Shown: positions 8,973 to 17,238 of the stretch, in pieces
How the letters are laid out: every line of letters begins with the position of its first letter
Position numbering within the stretch: the first letter of the stretch is position 1
NCBI GenBank assembly: GCA_023284085.1
Contig: JAKVHY010000016.1
Span: forward strand, 1 to 64,000
Direction: 5' to 3'
Source of the DNA: Shewanella benthica
Lineage (GTDB): Bacteria; Pseudomonadota; Gammaproteobacteria; Enterobacterales; Shewanellaceae
DNA: 64,000 nt
The notes under the pieces: generated by a model
What the model saw: the letters and a program-made list of their open reading frames with translations, nothing else
Told to the model about the DNA's origin: nothing
The model's database searches: none
Program-made: the position numbers and the translations under genes

Positions 8973-8984
8973 GGGGTACTCGAT

Positions 8985-10055
8985 ATGTCCGCTAGCTCTC
9001 ACCAATCCAGCCTAAGTTCGGCTGTGTTTATTACAGCCTTGCTTCCCCTGCTCTTCCTGGGTGTCAGCGCCCCTGTCCTAGCCGCAATATCTGGCTCAGA
9101 ATCCATAGAGACGATTCGGGTATCCAATACAGAACAAACCAAGTGGGTCGAACTCGATGCCACACTAGAGGCAGTGAAGGCAGCGACAGTATCGGCACAA
9201 ACCTCGGGGCGCATACTCAGGCTCAACTATGATGTGAACGATATTGTGTCTAAGGGGACTCCTTTACTCGAAATCACCAGCAAGGAACAGGGGGCTGAGC
9301 TTGCCAGCGCCGAAGCCGGACTAGCCAGAGCTGAGGCATTGAACACAGAAGCGCAACAGACGAAGAATCGTTATGCTGCACTATTCCCCCAAGGCGCCAT
9401 CTCCCAGGGCAAGATGGATGAGGCCATTGCCCGGGCAACATCCGCCGAGCAAGAGGTCACCGCGGCCAAAGCCAATATCATACGTGCCAATGAATCACTC
9501 ACCTATACTACGGTTTCCGCGCCCTTCTCAGGCATAGTCACCCAGAGACATGTGGAGCTAGGGGAAACCGTCAGTCCGGGTCAACCTCTGCTGTCGGGTT
9601 TCTCACTGAGCCAGATGCGCGCCATCACTCAGGTGCCCCAAAGATATATAGATGCGTTAAAACGTCAGCCTAAGTTTAAAGTCAGCCTCAAAGATGGTCG
9701 TGAGTACAGCTCAGATGAGCTCACCATCTTCTCCTTCGCCGATCCCCTCAGTCATAGCTATCAGGTGCGCATCGCGCTTCCCGAGAACGAGCCGAACCTG
9801 ATGCCGGGGATGTGGGCCAAAGCCAGGTTCAGTTCCGGGGTCATTAAGCGTATCACTATCCCTAAGTCGGCACTGATCGAGCGTGGCGAGCTGAGCGCTG
9901 TGTATTGCAAAATGGGACAAGGTTTCGTGCTTAATCAGGTACGCATCGGCACATCCGATAACCACAAAGTAGAGATCCTATCCGGTCTGGATGATGGCGA
10001 TATTATCGCCCTGGACGCCTATCGGGTGTTACTCGAACAACAAGCCAGCAAATAA
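8985..10055 (+). CDS. RND efflux pump periplasmic adaptor
   Basis: Membrane-fusion protein that links the RND pump encoded 15 bases downstream to an outer-membrane channel. A signal-like hydrophobic N terminus (about 14-34, ending PVLAA) precedes a lipoyl domain (TSGRILRLNYDVNDIVSKGTPLL region), a helical hairpin (about 105-165), the second lipoyl half (TTVSAPFSGIVTQRHVELGE region) and beta-barrel domains. At 356 residues it is typical of the family. The outer-membrane component is not in this window. Confidence 0.93.
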   Translation: MSASSHQSSLSSAVFITALLPLLFLGVSAPVLAAISGSESIETIRVSNTEQTKWVELDATLEAVKAATVSAQTSGRILRLNYDVNDIVSKGTPLLEITSKEQGAELASAEAGLARAEALNTEAQQTKNRYAALFPQGAISQGKMDEAIARATSAEQEVTAAKANIIRANESLTYTTVSAPFSGIVTQRHVELGETVSPGQPLLSGFSLSQMRAITQVPQRYIDALKRQPKFKVSLKDGREYSSDELTIFSFADPLSHSYQVRIALPENEPNLMPGMWAKARFSSGVIKRITIPKSALIERGELSAVYCKMGQGFVLNQVRIGTSDNHKVEILSGLDDGDIIALDAYRVLLEQQASK

Positions 10056-10070
10056 GGGGAGCGCAACAGG

Positions 10071-13000
10071 ATGAGCAGTTCACACATTCCATCTGATCCG
10101 GGTTCCTCGAAGAACCTCGGTATATCCGGCAAGATAGCCGCCGCATTTCAGCTTAGCGCCATCACACCTCTACTGGCCATACTCGGCCTGTTATTGGGAC
10201 TGTTTGCCATACTCGTCACTCCAAAGGAGGAGGAGCCTCAGATAGATGTCACCTTCGCCGATGTCTATATTCCCTTTCCCGGCGCCACACCGGCAGAGGT
10301 GGAGAGTCTGGTCACCCTGCCAGCAGAGCAAGTTATTTCTCAGATCAAAGGCATAGACACTCTCTACTCCTTTTCACAGCCCGATGGCGCCTTGATCATC
10401 GCCATCTTCGACGTGGGAATACCCAAGAACGAGGCCATAGTAAAACTCTACAATCAGATCTACTCCAATCTGGATAAGCTTCCTTCGGGCGCCGGTGTGG
10501 GCGAGCCCATGATCAAACCCAGAGGGATAGATGATGTGCCTATCGTGAGCTTAACCTTGTGGTCGAAAGACACTCAGGTGTCGGCGGAAGACCTGACTCA
10601 TGTGGCTCATAGACTGGAAACCGAGCTCAAGCGCATTCCCGGCACTCGCGAGATATATACTCTGGGCTCCCATGAGCTGGTGCTCAATGTGCGTATCGAT
10701 CCGGTAAAAATGAACTACTACGGCCTGAGCTTCGATGCCATAGGTCAGGCATTATCGAGCAATAATCAGATCTCCATGCCAGCCTCTCTGGTGCAGGGAA
10801 ATCAAGAGATTAAAGTGCAGGCGGGCCAATTTCTCCGTAGCTTAGACGATGTGAAACAGCTGGTCGTCTCTGTCTATAAAAACAATTCCGATCAGAGTGT
10901 TCCCGTGTATCTGGCCGATATTGCCGAGCTGTCACTCAAGGCCGATATCCCCAGTAAGAGCGCCTGGCATGGCGACAAGTCAGGCATGTACCCCGCGGTC
11001 ACTATCGCCATAGGTAAGCAGGTGGGCGAGAATGCCGTCGGTGTCGCCGAGCAGATCCTCCAGCGAGTCGATAAGGTCAAGAATATTCTGCTGCCGGACA
11101 ATGTCGAAATCACAGTAACGCGCAACTATGGTGAGACCGCCGGAGATAAGGCCAACACCTTAATATTCAAGTTAATATTTGCCACCGCCGCCGTGGTTAT
11201 CTTAGTGTTGCTCACCATGGGTGCCCGCGAGGCTGTGGTGGTCGGCGCGGCCATCATCATCACCTTAGCCATCACCTTGTTCGCCTCCTGGGCCTGGGGC
11301 TTCACGCTCAATCGTATCTCACTGTTCGCGCTAATTTTCTCCATCGGCATCCTGGTAGATGACGCCATAGTCGTGGTTGAGAATATTCATCGCCATATGG
11401 CCATGGGCAAAAAAAGCCTAACTGAGCTTATCCCCGAGGCCGTCGATGAGGTGGGAAGTCCCACCATATTGGCGACCTTCACCGTTATCGCCGCCCTGCT
11501 GCCGATGGCCTTCGTCTCCGGCCTTATGGGCCCCTATATGGCGCCTATCCCTATCAATGCCAGCATGGGCATGTTGATTTCTCTGGCCATCGCCTTCATC
11601 GTCACCCCTTGGCTCAGTCGTAAACTACTGAAACATAAACGCACTACTCCTGACGGACTGGACAATGGCAATCAAGAAAGCACTGGCCTTATGTTCAGGT
11701 TATTCACCCGCCTTATCGGCCCCTTCGTGTTGGGCAAGGGAGCTAGGAAGGCCAGGTTCGGACTCGCGGCAGGCATCTTTGCTCTAATTGGCATCGCGGT
11801 CGCGCTGCCTATTGGCCAGTTGGTGATCCTTAAGATGTTGCCTCTGGATAATAAGTCTGAGTTTCAGGTGATGGTCGATATGCCCGAAGGCACGCCAGTC
11901 GAGCAGACTCAACGTGTGTTGCAGGACTTGGGGCGCTATCTGGCCACAGTAGATGAAGTCGATAACTATCAGCTCTATGCCGGCACGAATGCGCCGATGA
12001 ATTTCAATGGACTGGTCAGACATTACTTCCTCAGGGAGAGTCAGGAGCTGGGCGATATTCAGGTCAATCTGCTGGACAAAAAACACCGAGAGCGTGATAG
12101 CCACACTATCGCTCAGTCGGTGCGCGGGCCTCTGCAGGAGATTGGCAAGCACTACAATGCCAACATCAAGGTGGTTGAAGTGCCACCGGGGCCACCGGTC
12201 TGGTCACCCATAGTGGCCGAAGTTTATGGCCCCAGTGAGGCGATTCGAGAACGGGCCGCTAATGAACTGCTTACCTTGTTTAAACAGACAGATGGCGTCG
12301 TCGATATCGATATCTTCCTGCCGGCCGCGCAGCAGAAGTGGCAGGTGAAGATCGACAGAAGCCGGGCCAGTATCCTAGGCGTTCCCTATCAAAATATCGT
12401 CGACTTGATCGCCACCGCTGTTGGCGGCAGAGACATGAGCTACCTACATGATGAAAAGCAGAAAAAAACTGTGCCGATCCGCTTGCAACTGAAAGAGTCG
12501 GCCAAGGTGGATCTCGATCAGGTTTTCAATCTCAAGCTAACGGGAACCGATGGCATCCGCATCCCGGTGTCAGAGCTGGTCACCATCCACAAGGGAGTCA
12601 TAGACGCGCCCATCATCCACAAGAATATGATCCCCATGATCATGGTGGTCGCCGACATGGCCGGAGAGAATGATAGCCCCCTTTACGGCATGTTCGACAT
12701 GGCCGCTCAGATAGATGCAGAGGACGGTCTGGGATTCGAGCAACATTATATCAAGCAACCCACGGGACTCGATTCCGTAGCGGTACTCTGGGATGGTGAA
12801 TGGAAGATAACCTATGAAACCTTCCGCGACATGGGGATCGCCTATGGCGTAGGCATGATCGCCATCTACCTGTTAGTGGTGGGCCAGTTCAGATCTTACA
12901 CTGTGCCTTTGATCATCATGGCCCCAATACCGCTCACCATCATAGGCGTCATGCCTGGACACGCCCTGCTGGGGGCTAATTTTACCGCCCCATCCATGAT

Positions 13001-13304
13001 CGGCATGATCGCGCTGGCCGGGATCATAGTCAGGAACTCGATCCTGTTAGTGGACTTCATCAATAAAGAGACTGCCGCTGGCGTGCCTTTCGAACAAGCG
13101 GTGATCCACTCGGGTGCGGTGCGAGCCAAACCCATCATGCTCACGGCCTTAGCAGCCATGATTGGCGGCCTGTTTATCATAGATGACCCGATCTTTAATG
13201 GCCTAGCCATCAGTTTGATATTCGGCATCATGATATCCACCCTGTTAACTCTGGTGGTGATCCCAGTGCTCTACTATGCCGTGATGAAGAATAAGTTCAG
13301 TTAA
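10071..13304 (+). CDS. RND-superfamily efflux pump, inner-membrane transporter
   Basis: Proton-driven export pump of the AcrB/MexB type, 1077 residues. It has a first helix at about 35-55, a large periplasmic loop (about 60-370), a helix bundle containing the proton-relay motif GILVDDAIVVVEN with two adjacent Asp in TM4, a second periplasmic loop (about 590-920) and a final helix bundle with the matching GIIVRNSILLVDF motif. The layout and relay residues are intact, so it should be functional. Overall it resembles the more divergent pumps that travel with DUF2892 and rhodanese genes, which follow here. The substrate is not deducible. Confidence 0.95.
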   Translation: MSSSHIPSDPGSSKNLGISGKIAAAFQLSAITPLLAILGLLLGLFAILVTPKEEEPQIDVTFADVYIPFPGATPAEVESLVTLPAEQVISQIKGIDTLYSFSQPDGALIIAIFDVGIPKNEAIVKLYNQIYSNLDKLPSGAGVGEPMIKPRGIDDVPIVSLTLWSKDTQVSAEDLTHVAHRLETELKRIPGTREIYTLGSHELVLNVRIDPVKMNYYGLSFDAIGQALSSNNQISMPASLVQGNQEIKVQAGQFLRSLDDVKQLVVSVYKNNSDQSVPVYLADIAELSLKADIPSKSAWHGDKSGMYPAVTIAIGKQVGENAVGVAEQILQRVDKVKNILLPDNVEITVTRNYGETAGDKANTLIFKLIFATAAVVILVLLTMGAREAVVVGAAIIITLAITLFASWAWGFTLNRISLFALIFSIGILVDDAIVVVENIHRHMAMGKKSLTELIPEAVDEVGSPTILATFTVIAALLPMAFVSGLMGPYMAPIPINASMGMLISLAIAFIVTPWLSRKLLKHKRTTPDGLDNGNQESTGLMFRLFTRLIGPFVLGKGARKARFGLAAGIFALIGIAVALPIGQLVILKMLPLDNKSEFQVMVDMPEGTPVEQTQRVLQDLGRYLATVDEVDNYQLYAGTNAPMNFNGLVRHYFLRESQELGDIQVNLLDKKHRERDSHTIAQSVRGPLQEIGKHYNANIKVVEVPPGPPVWSPIVAEVYGPSEAIRERAANELLTLFKQTDGVVDIDIFLPAAQQKWQVKIDRSRASILGVPYQNIVDLIATAVGGRDMSYLHDEKQKKTVPIRLQLKESAKVDLDQVFNLKLTGTDGIRIPVSELVTIHKGVIDAPIIHKNMIPMIMVVADMAGENDSPLYGMFDMAAQIDAEDGLGFEQHYIKQPTGLDSVAVLWDGEWKITYETFRDMGIAYGVGMIAIYLLVVGQFRSYTVPLIIMAPIPLTIIGVMPGHALLGANFTAPSMIGMIALAGIIVRNSILLVDFINKETAAGVPFEQAVIHSGAVRAKPIMLTALAAMIGGLFIIDDPIFNGLAISLIFGIMISTLLTLVVIPVLYYAVMKNKFS

Positions 13305-13370
13305 ACCCACTATTTAAATCAGTCACTTTAGCCCAACATTGGGGAGCATAGCTCCCTCCTAGGAGAATAT

Positions 13371-13586
13371 ATGTCAATAGAGCGTTTTATCATGGCCTTC
13401 GCCGGGACCATGGTACTGATATCACTGGCCTTAACTGTCTGGGTCAATCCACACTTTGTCTGGTTCACCGTCTTTGTCGGTGCTAACCTATTTCAGAGTG
13501 CCTTTACCGGCTTCTGCCCCGTTGCTATTGCGATGAAAAAACTGGGTATGAAAACTGAGGCCCAGCGCGCCTTGGCTAAGCCCTAA
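13371..13586 (+). CDS. DUF2892-type small membrane protein
   Basis: A 71-residue protein with two hydrophobic helices (about 5-24 and 29-47) and the pattern typical of DUF2892 (GxFCPVAIAMKKLGM at the end of helix 2), also found as the membrane tail of YgaP-type rhodaneses. An AGGAG site precedes the ATG. It follows the RND pump and precedes the rhodanese gene, so together the two look like a split YgaP. Its biochemical role is not established. Confidence 0.85.
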   Translation: MSIERFIMAFAGTMVLISLALTVWVNPHFVWFTVFVGANLFQSAFTGFCPVAIAMKKLGMKTEAQRALAKP

Positions 13587-13622
13587 GCCAGTTAAACCAT
13601 AGCAAACAGAAGAGGAAAATCT

Positions 13623-13970
13623 ATGTTGAGATCCATAGCCGACATCATGGCCGAAGTGAAAGCCCCATTGAATACCATCACGGCGCAACAAGCCGCCTTA
13701 ATGTGCCAGAGTAAAAATGGCGTATTAATCGATGTGCGTGAGACATCCGAGCGTGCCCAGCACGCCGTCGAGTGTGCAGTACATATTCCCCGTGGCGTAT
13801 TAGAGATGAAGATGCTCAGCCTCTATCCTGACGAGAAACTGGCCATCTTCATTCATTGTGGCTCGGGGGTCAGAGCATGTCTTGCTGCGGAGCAGTTACT
13901 GAGACTTGGATATGAGAACGTGTGGGCGATCACCTGTAAGCAGGATGCCGTCTTCGCCGCCAATAGTTAG
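13623..13970 (+). CDS. Rhodanese-like sulfurtransferase
   Basis: Single rhodanese domain of 115 residues. The opening motif VLIDVRE and the active-site loop HCGSGVRA with its catalytic Cys are present, so sulfur or persulfide transfer is likely. It is the last of the RND/DUF2892/rhodanese cluster. The next gene is convergent, 46 bases away. Partner and acceptor are unknown. Confidence 0.9.
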   Translation: MLRSIADIMAEVKAPLNTITAQQAALMCQSKNGVLIDVRETSERAQHAVECAVHIPRGVLEMKMLSLYPDEKLAIFIHCGSGVRACLAAEQLLRLGYENVWAITCKQDAVFAANS

Positions 13971-14016
13971 CGGCGCATAATGAACCAAAAAGGCGGTAGC
14001 CCTTAGCCTAGAGCGA

Positions 14017-14400
14017 TTAAAACGCCTGGAAGAAGATGCCGAAGGAACAGAACACGGCCACAAACCAAGCCAGAGAACGTAAGGTCCCTTTATCGATAAG
14101 ATAGAGTAGCTGATAAGCGATACGTGCAATCACATGAGTGATCGCCAAGGTCACCACAGTGGCATTAACATTGTCTGTAGCAATCACGATCACCACAGCC
14201 AAGCCAAAGATAAGCAAGGACTCGAAAGCATTTTGATGCCCCGCCACCGCGCGAGCACCGAAGCCAGTTAGCTTGGCCTGTTGCCCTCTTGGGTGGGCGT
14301 TATCGTAGCCACCCGCTTTAGCCATGGCCCAGGCCACAGGTCCTTTAGTCAGGTAAGGCAACAACATGGCAATAAACAAACAAATAAGTAAAGTAGTCAT
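14017..14400 (-). CDS. MAPEG-family membrane protein
   Basis: About 127 residues with four predicted helices (about 1-19, 60-80, 82-101 and 108-127) and the MAPEG-type polar segment GHQNAFESLLIFG. Bacterial MAPEG proteins are membrane glutathione-transferase relatives of mostly untested activity. I choose the ATG; an in-frame TTG three codons upstream has no better ribosome binding site. It reads away from btuF with a CTAG-rich gap between them. Confidence 0.85.
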   Translation of the reverse strand: MTTLLICLFIAMLLPYLTKGPVAWAMAKAGGYDNAHPRGQQAKLTGFGARAVAGHQNAFESLLIFGLAVVIVIATDNVNATVVTLAITHVIARIAYQLLYLIDKGTLRSLAWFVAVFCSFGIFFQAF

Positions 14401-14436
14401 AGGGGACAAAGTCCTTTTAAAAAGTTTAACGTCAAA

Positions 14437-14487
14437 GAAAGGTCCTAGGTATCAGTTCCTAGGATCTAACACCTAGGAACTAGTCCC
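14437..14487. repeat. CTAG-rich palindromic element
   Basis: Within about 45 bases the tetranucleotide CTAG occurs four times, in words such as tcctaggt, tcctagga, cctaggaactag. Similar elements occur at 18913-18943, 20651-20677 and 25153-25180, and shorter ones at 17240, 24005 and 24123. CTAG is usually rare in gammaproteobacterial DNA, so the clusters are conspicuous. Confidence 0.6.
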
Positions 14488-15315
14488 TTATTTTCTCGCC
14501 TTATCCAACGCATCACACAGCGCTTGCACGCCTTGAAGTGCGCGCGGTGTAGCTCTGTGTAACAGGTCGGCATTGAGCTGATAAATATGCTGATTGTTAA
14601 CTGCTGGGATCTCCTGCCACTTACTCCAGTCGACGCCTAAGACATTGCCTTCATCCTGACTCTGCAGAATAACCTCCGGCATCTTCAGCAGTACGCTCTC
14701 CAGGCTCACCTGAGGATAATCACTGGCAGCATCGAAATAGACGTTTTCCCCATGACAGACAGCTATGATCTGTTGGATCCAGCTATTCTTAGCCACTGTC
14801 ATCAAGGGAGTAGACCAGAGCTGATAGAAGACTTTCACCTCTGGCTTGGACAGATTATCTTTTCGCAGAGCCTCGAGCCCGGCAAGGTAATCATCGGCGA
14901 CCTTGTTTGCCTCGACTTGATGACCGGTTAATTTTCCTAGCTCCTTCAACTCCTCAGCAACGGCTTCCAGGGACTTAGGGTCACTGTTATACACATTAAA
15001 TCCCAGATCCTTCAAACGCTGCAGATCCTCGGCCTTATTGCCACTGCCCCAGACCACCACTAAGTCGGGCTCCAGCTCAAGCACCCGCTCGATCTGTATG
15101 CCATGATAGCCGCCGATTCTAGGGATATCCAAGGCCGATTTGGGAAAGTCAGCATGGTCTGTGGTCGCGAGTATCGAGTCTCCGGCGCCTATGGCATACA
15201 GCATCTCGACCGAGTGTGGCGATAGCGCAATGATTCGTTTAGCGGGGGCCGCCATGGATGAAAATACCGGCAGACAAACAGCCAGTAATAAGACGATTCT
15301 ATTGATAGTATTCAT
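14488..15315 (-). CDS. btuF: Cobalamin-binding periplasmic protein
   Basis: Captures vitamin B12 or cobinamide in the periplasm and delivers it to the BtuCD importer encoded in the operon upstream on the same strand. It has a signal peptide (about 1-22, ending SSMAAP), the PF01497 opening RIIALSPHSVEMLYAIGAGD, and the typical ERVLELEPDLVVVWGSG segment. Length of 275 residues fits BtuF (E. coli 266). It is separated from cobO by a repeat array and by a tRNA gene on the opposite strand, so it must have its own promoter; I see no B12 riboswitch directly upstream of it. Its own 5' end is duplicated just upstream. Confidence 0.93.
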   Translation of the reverse strand: MNTINRIVLLLAVCLPVFSSMAAPAKRIIALSPHSVEMLYAIGAGDSILATTDHADFPKSALDIPRIGGYHGIQIERVLELEPDLVVVWGSGNKAEDLQRLKDLGFNVYNSDPKSLEAVAEELKELGKLTGHQVEANKVADDYLAGLEALRKDNLSKPEVKVFYQLWSTPLMTVAKNSWIQQIIAVCHGENVYFDAASDYPQVSLESVLLKMPEVILQSQDEGNVLGVDWSKWQEIPAVNNQHIYQLNADLLHRATPRALQGVQALCDALDKARK

Positions 15316-15394
15316 TACCTTCTCTTATAAAAATACGCATAACAATTTCATTCAATGACAGACCAGACTCTATTATTCTGAGGATAGTTTCCAT
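15299..15394 (-). other. Micro-ORF from duplicated btuF 5' end
   Basis: An ATG at 15392-15394 opens a 31-codon frame that begins METILRII, against MNTINRIV for btuF itself, and ends 17 bases inside btuF. The region 15313-15391 and the region from 15392 to about 15475 are an imperfect tandem duplication with a 79-bp period that carries the start codon and its upstream sequence (CATTACCTTCTCTTATAAAA on the plus strand). Whether it is translated is unknown. Confidence 0.55.
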
Positions 15395-15475
15395 TACCTT
15401 CTCTTATAAAAAAATACACATAGCAATTTCAGGCCAATGACAGAGCAAGATCTATTACTCTGAGATTGATTGACA
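15313..15475. repeat. 79-bp imperfect tandem duplication covering the btuF start
   Basis: Copy 1 begins at 15313 and copy 2 at 15392. Both share cattaccttctcttataaa, then a diverged tract, then caatgacag, then attattctgag/attactctgag. The duplicated unit contains the btuF start codon and leader. Confidence 0.8.
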
Positions 15476-15503
15476 GCAATAACATAGAGCAGTACTATCA
15501 GTC

Positions 15504-15533
15504 TTGCAAGCAGTTGAAAAATAGATGTATTAA
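15504..15533 (+). promoter_or_regulatory. Probable tRNA-Leu promoter
   Basis: TTGCAA (15504-15509), an 18-bp spacer and TATTAA (15528-15533) lie 28 bases before the mature tRNA 5' end. It is a fair but not strong sigma-70 match. Confidence 0.4.
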
Positions 15534-15560
15534 TGAACTATTTTCTTGACTCTAAGCAAT

Positions 15561-15647
15561 GCAGATGTGGTGGAATTGGTAGACACGCTAGCTTCAGGTG
15601 CTAGTGCCCGTAAGGGCGTGAGAGTTCAAGTCTCTCCATCTGTACCA
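15561..15647 (+). tRNA. tRNA-Leu, anticodon CAG
   Basis: An 87-nt class II tRNA. The acceptor arm GCAGATG pairs with CATCTGT (one G-U), discriminator A, encoded CCA. The D region has TGGTGGAATTGGTAGACACG. The anticodon stem CTAGC/GCTAG encloses loop TTCAGGT with anticodon CAG (reads CUG). The variable arm TGCCCGTAAGGGCGT forms a hairpin, and the T arm carries GTTCAAG. All conserved leucine features are present. Confidence 0.97.
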
Positions 15648-15794
15648 AACTTTTCTTAATATCCAAGTACTTATCCCGTTTTACTATCCTCAAAAAATCT
15701 CCTCGAAAAATGAAATCGCCCTAGATTTATCTAAGCAATCCCCAAGATATTCTGTAAGAATCCAAACCAACTCTCTATAAAAAACTAAAGAACT

Positions 15795-16400
15795 AGCCCC
15801 AGAGCATACGCGCTATTCGCTTAGAGACGCTGAAGGCTCTTTACTAAAATCCGTTGAAGACTCTTTATTAGATAAGCTGACGGCTCTATGTTATTGGCTG
15901 AACTCTTTCATAACAGCAAGCCGGGCAGACAATAACGCCACAGAATCTAACAGGCAGAAATGTAATTTCAAACTGATCTGATGAGGGCTAAGCCGTCGAG
16001 CCCCAGCCTTCATAAAGAGCCAACCCCTGAGCATACGCGCTCTCTACCCAAAAGCCGCCGAAGGCTCTATGTGATTGGGTGAACTCTTTATAACTGCAAG
16101 CCGGGCAGACAATAACGCCATAGAAGCTAGCAGGAAGAAATGTAATTTCAAACTGATCTGATGAGGGCTAAGCCGTCGAGCCCCAGCCTTCATAAAGAGC
16201 CAGCCCATGAGCATACGCGCTTTCTACCCAAAATTCGTCTAAGGCCCTATGTTAAGAAGTAAACACAAACAATACGCCACTAGAGATATTTCAAAGTGAT
16301 CGCCGCTGTGGCTAAGCCGTCGATTTTTTGCTGTCCCTGAGCATATGCTTTATATGTGATGGGAAGCAAAAATGAAGACAATAACGCCACAGTGGTTAGC
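15795..16400. repeat. 180-bp tandem repeat array downstream of tRNA-Leu
   Basis: Two adjacent units are almost identical with a period of exactly 180 bp: for example tgtaatttcaaactgatctg begins at 15961 and at 16141, and ccgggcagacaataacgcca at 15921 and 16101. Degenerate units flank them. The marker gagcatacgcgct starts at 15802, 16029, 16209 and, as gagcatatgctt, 16339. Each unit holds hairpin-forming words (GGGCT...AGCCC; AGCC...GGCT). The array fills the gap between the tRNA gene and the 3' end of cobO and shows no coding frame. Its placement recalls the 178-bp repeats behind tyrT in E. coli, but I see no sequence identity to those. Confidence 0.85.
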
Positions 16401-16411
16401 ACAAAGAAAGA

Positions 16412-17065
16412 TCAGTAGTCGAAGCCGGGTTGGGCTTTAATTCCGTTATCAAATGCATGCTTGATCGATTGCACCTCGCTCACTGTATCCGCCAGCTCGA
16501 TAATAGCCCTATGACACGCCCTTCCGGTAATGATCACATGCTGCATTGGCGGACGATTCTTCAGAGCCTCTATGACTCTGTCGACTTCGAGATAGTGATA
16601 GCTCACCATATAGGTCAGCTCATCGAGCATAAGACAATCTATCGACTCATCTTTGAGTAACGCTTCGGCGGCTGCCCAGGCACTCTCGGCGGCTTGAGTA
16701 TCTTTGTCTCTATCTTGGGTTTCCCAAGTAAAGCCAGTGCCCATCACATGAAATTCGACCCCGGCACCTTCTAGCAAGGTACGCTCGCCGCATTCCCAGT
16801 TACCCTTGATAAACTGCACTACCGCTGACTTTTTACCGTGACCGACACTGCGCGCAATGGTGCCAAATCCCGAGGTAGACTTGCCTTTACCATTGCCGGT
16901 AAGCACTAAGAGAATGCCCTTCTCTTCTTGAGCCGCGGCAATCTTGGCATCGACAGCCTCCTTGACTTTTTGCTGTCTCTGCTTATGACGCTGGGCCTTT
17001 CTCTCTTCCTGGCTCATCTGTTTTTCTTCATCAATTGAATTCGAGTCTTGGTTATTATCTGTCAT
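16412..17065 (-). CDS. cobO: Cob(I)yrinic acid a,c-diamide adenosyltransferase
   Basis: Transfers the adenosyl group from ATP to the cobalt of corrinoids (CobA/CobO/BtuR family), needed before the nucleotide loop is built. The P-loop GNGKGKST (residues about 57-64) with the downstream VVQFIKG and LMLDELTY segments is characteristic. At 217 residues it is slightly longer than E. coli BtuR because of a charged, Gln/Lys-rich N terminus (about 1-45) that looks like a helix. Last gene of the cobalamin operon, 173 bases after cobQ. Confidence 0.94.
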   Translation of the reverse strand: MTDNNQDSNSIDEEKQMSQEERKAQRHKQRQQKVKEAVDAKIAAAQEEKGILLVLTGNGKGKSTSGFGTIARSVGHGKKSAVVQFIKGNWECGERTLLEGAGVEFHVMGTGFTWETQDRDKDTQAAESAWAAAEALLKDESIDCLMLDELTYMVSYHYLEVDRVIEALKNRPPMQHVIITGRACHRAIIELADTVSEVQSIKHAFDNGIKAQPGFDY

Positions 17066-17074
17066 TGTATTCTC

Positions 17075-17235
17075 GTATTTTTAATAAGTTATAAGCTCAG
17101 GATAAAGCTAAGAAAGTTGTAAGCTATAAGTTCAAGACAGAAATAAAACAGCTTCGAGTCTCGAGCTCAAAATAAGACTAAAAAGTTTCGAGTTTTAAAG
17201 CTATTACTTACCACTTAAGACTTATAGTCTTATGA
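17075..17235. repeat. Intergenic micro-repeat mosaic, cobQ-cobO gap
   Basis: The gap is built of short recurring words: taagctataagctcag-like tracts, tcgagtctcgagctcaa, aagtttcgagttttaa, ttaccacttaagacttatag and a terminal CTAG word. The same modules recur in the gaps 20420-20690 and 21745-21905. Confidence 0.6.
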
Positions 17236-17238
17236 CTC

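Noticed and set aside
15561..15647. tRNA-Leu as an attachment site for an integrated element
   Set aside because: No integrase gene and no second copy of the tRNA 3' end downstream; the repeats behind it are a separate family.
15795..16400. Possible cobalamin riboswitch in the repeat array (gccgggcagac... words near cobO and btuF)
   Set aside because: The words only partly resemble the B12 box, the CCCGCAACTGT core is missing, and the array is not correctly placed upstream of either gene. The true riboswitch is at 23957-24150.
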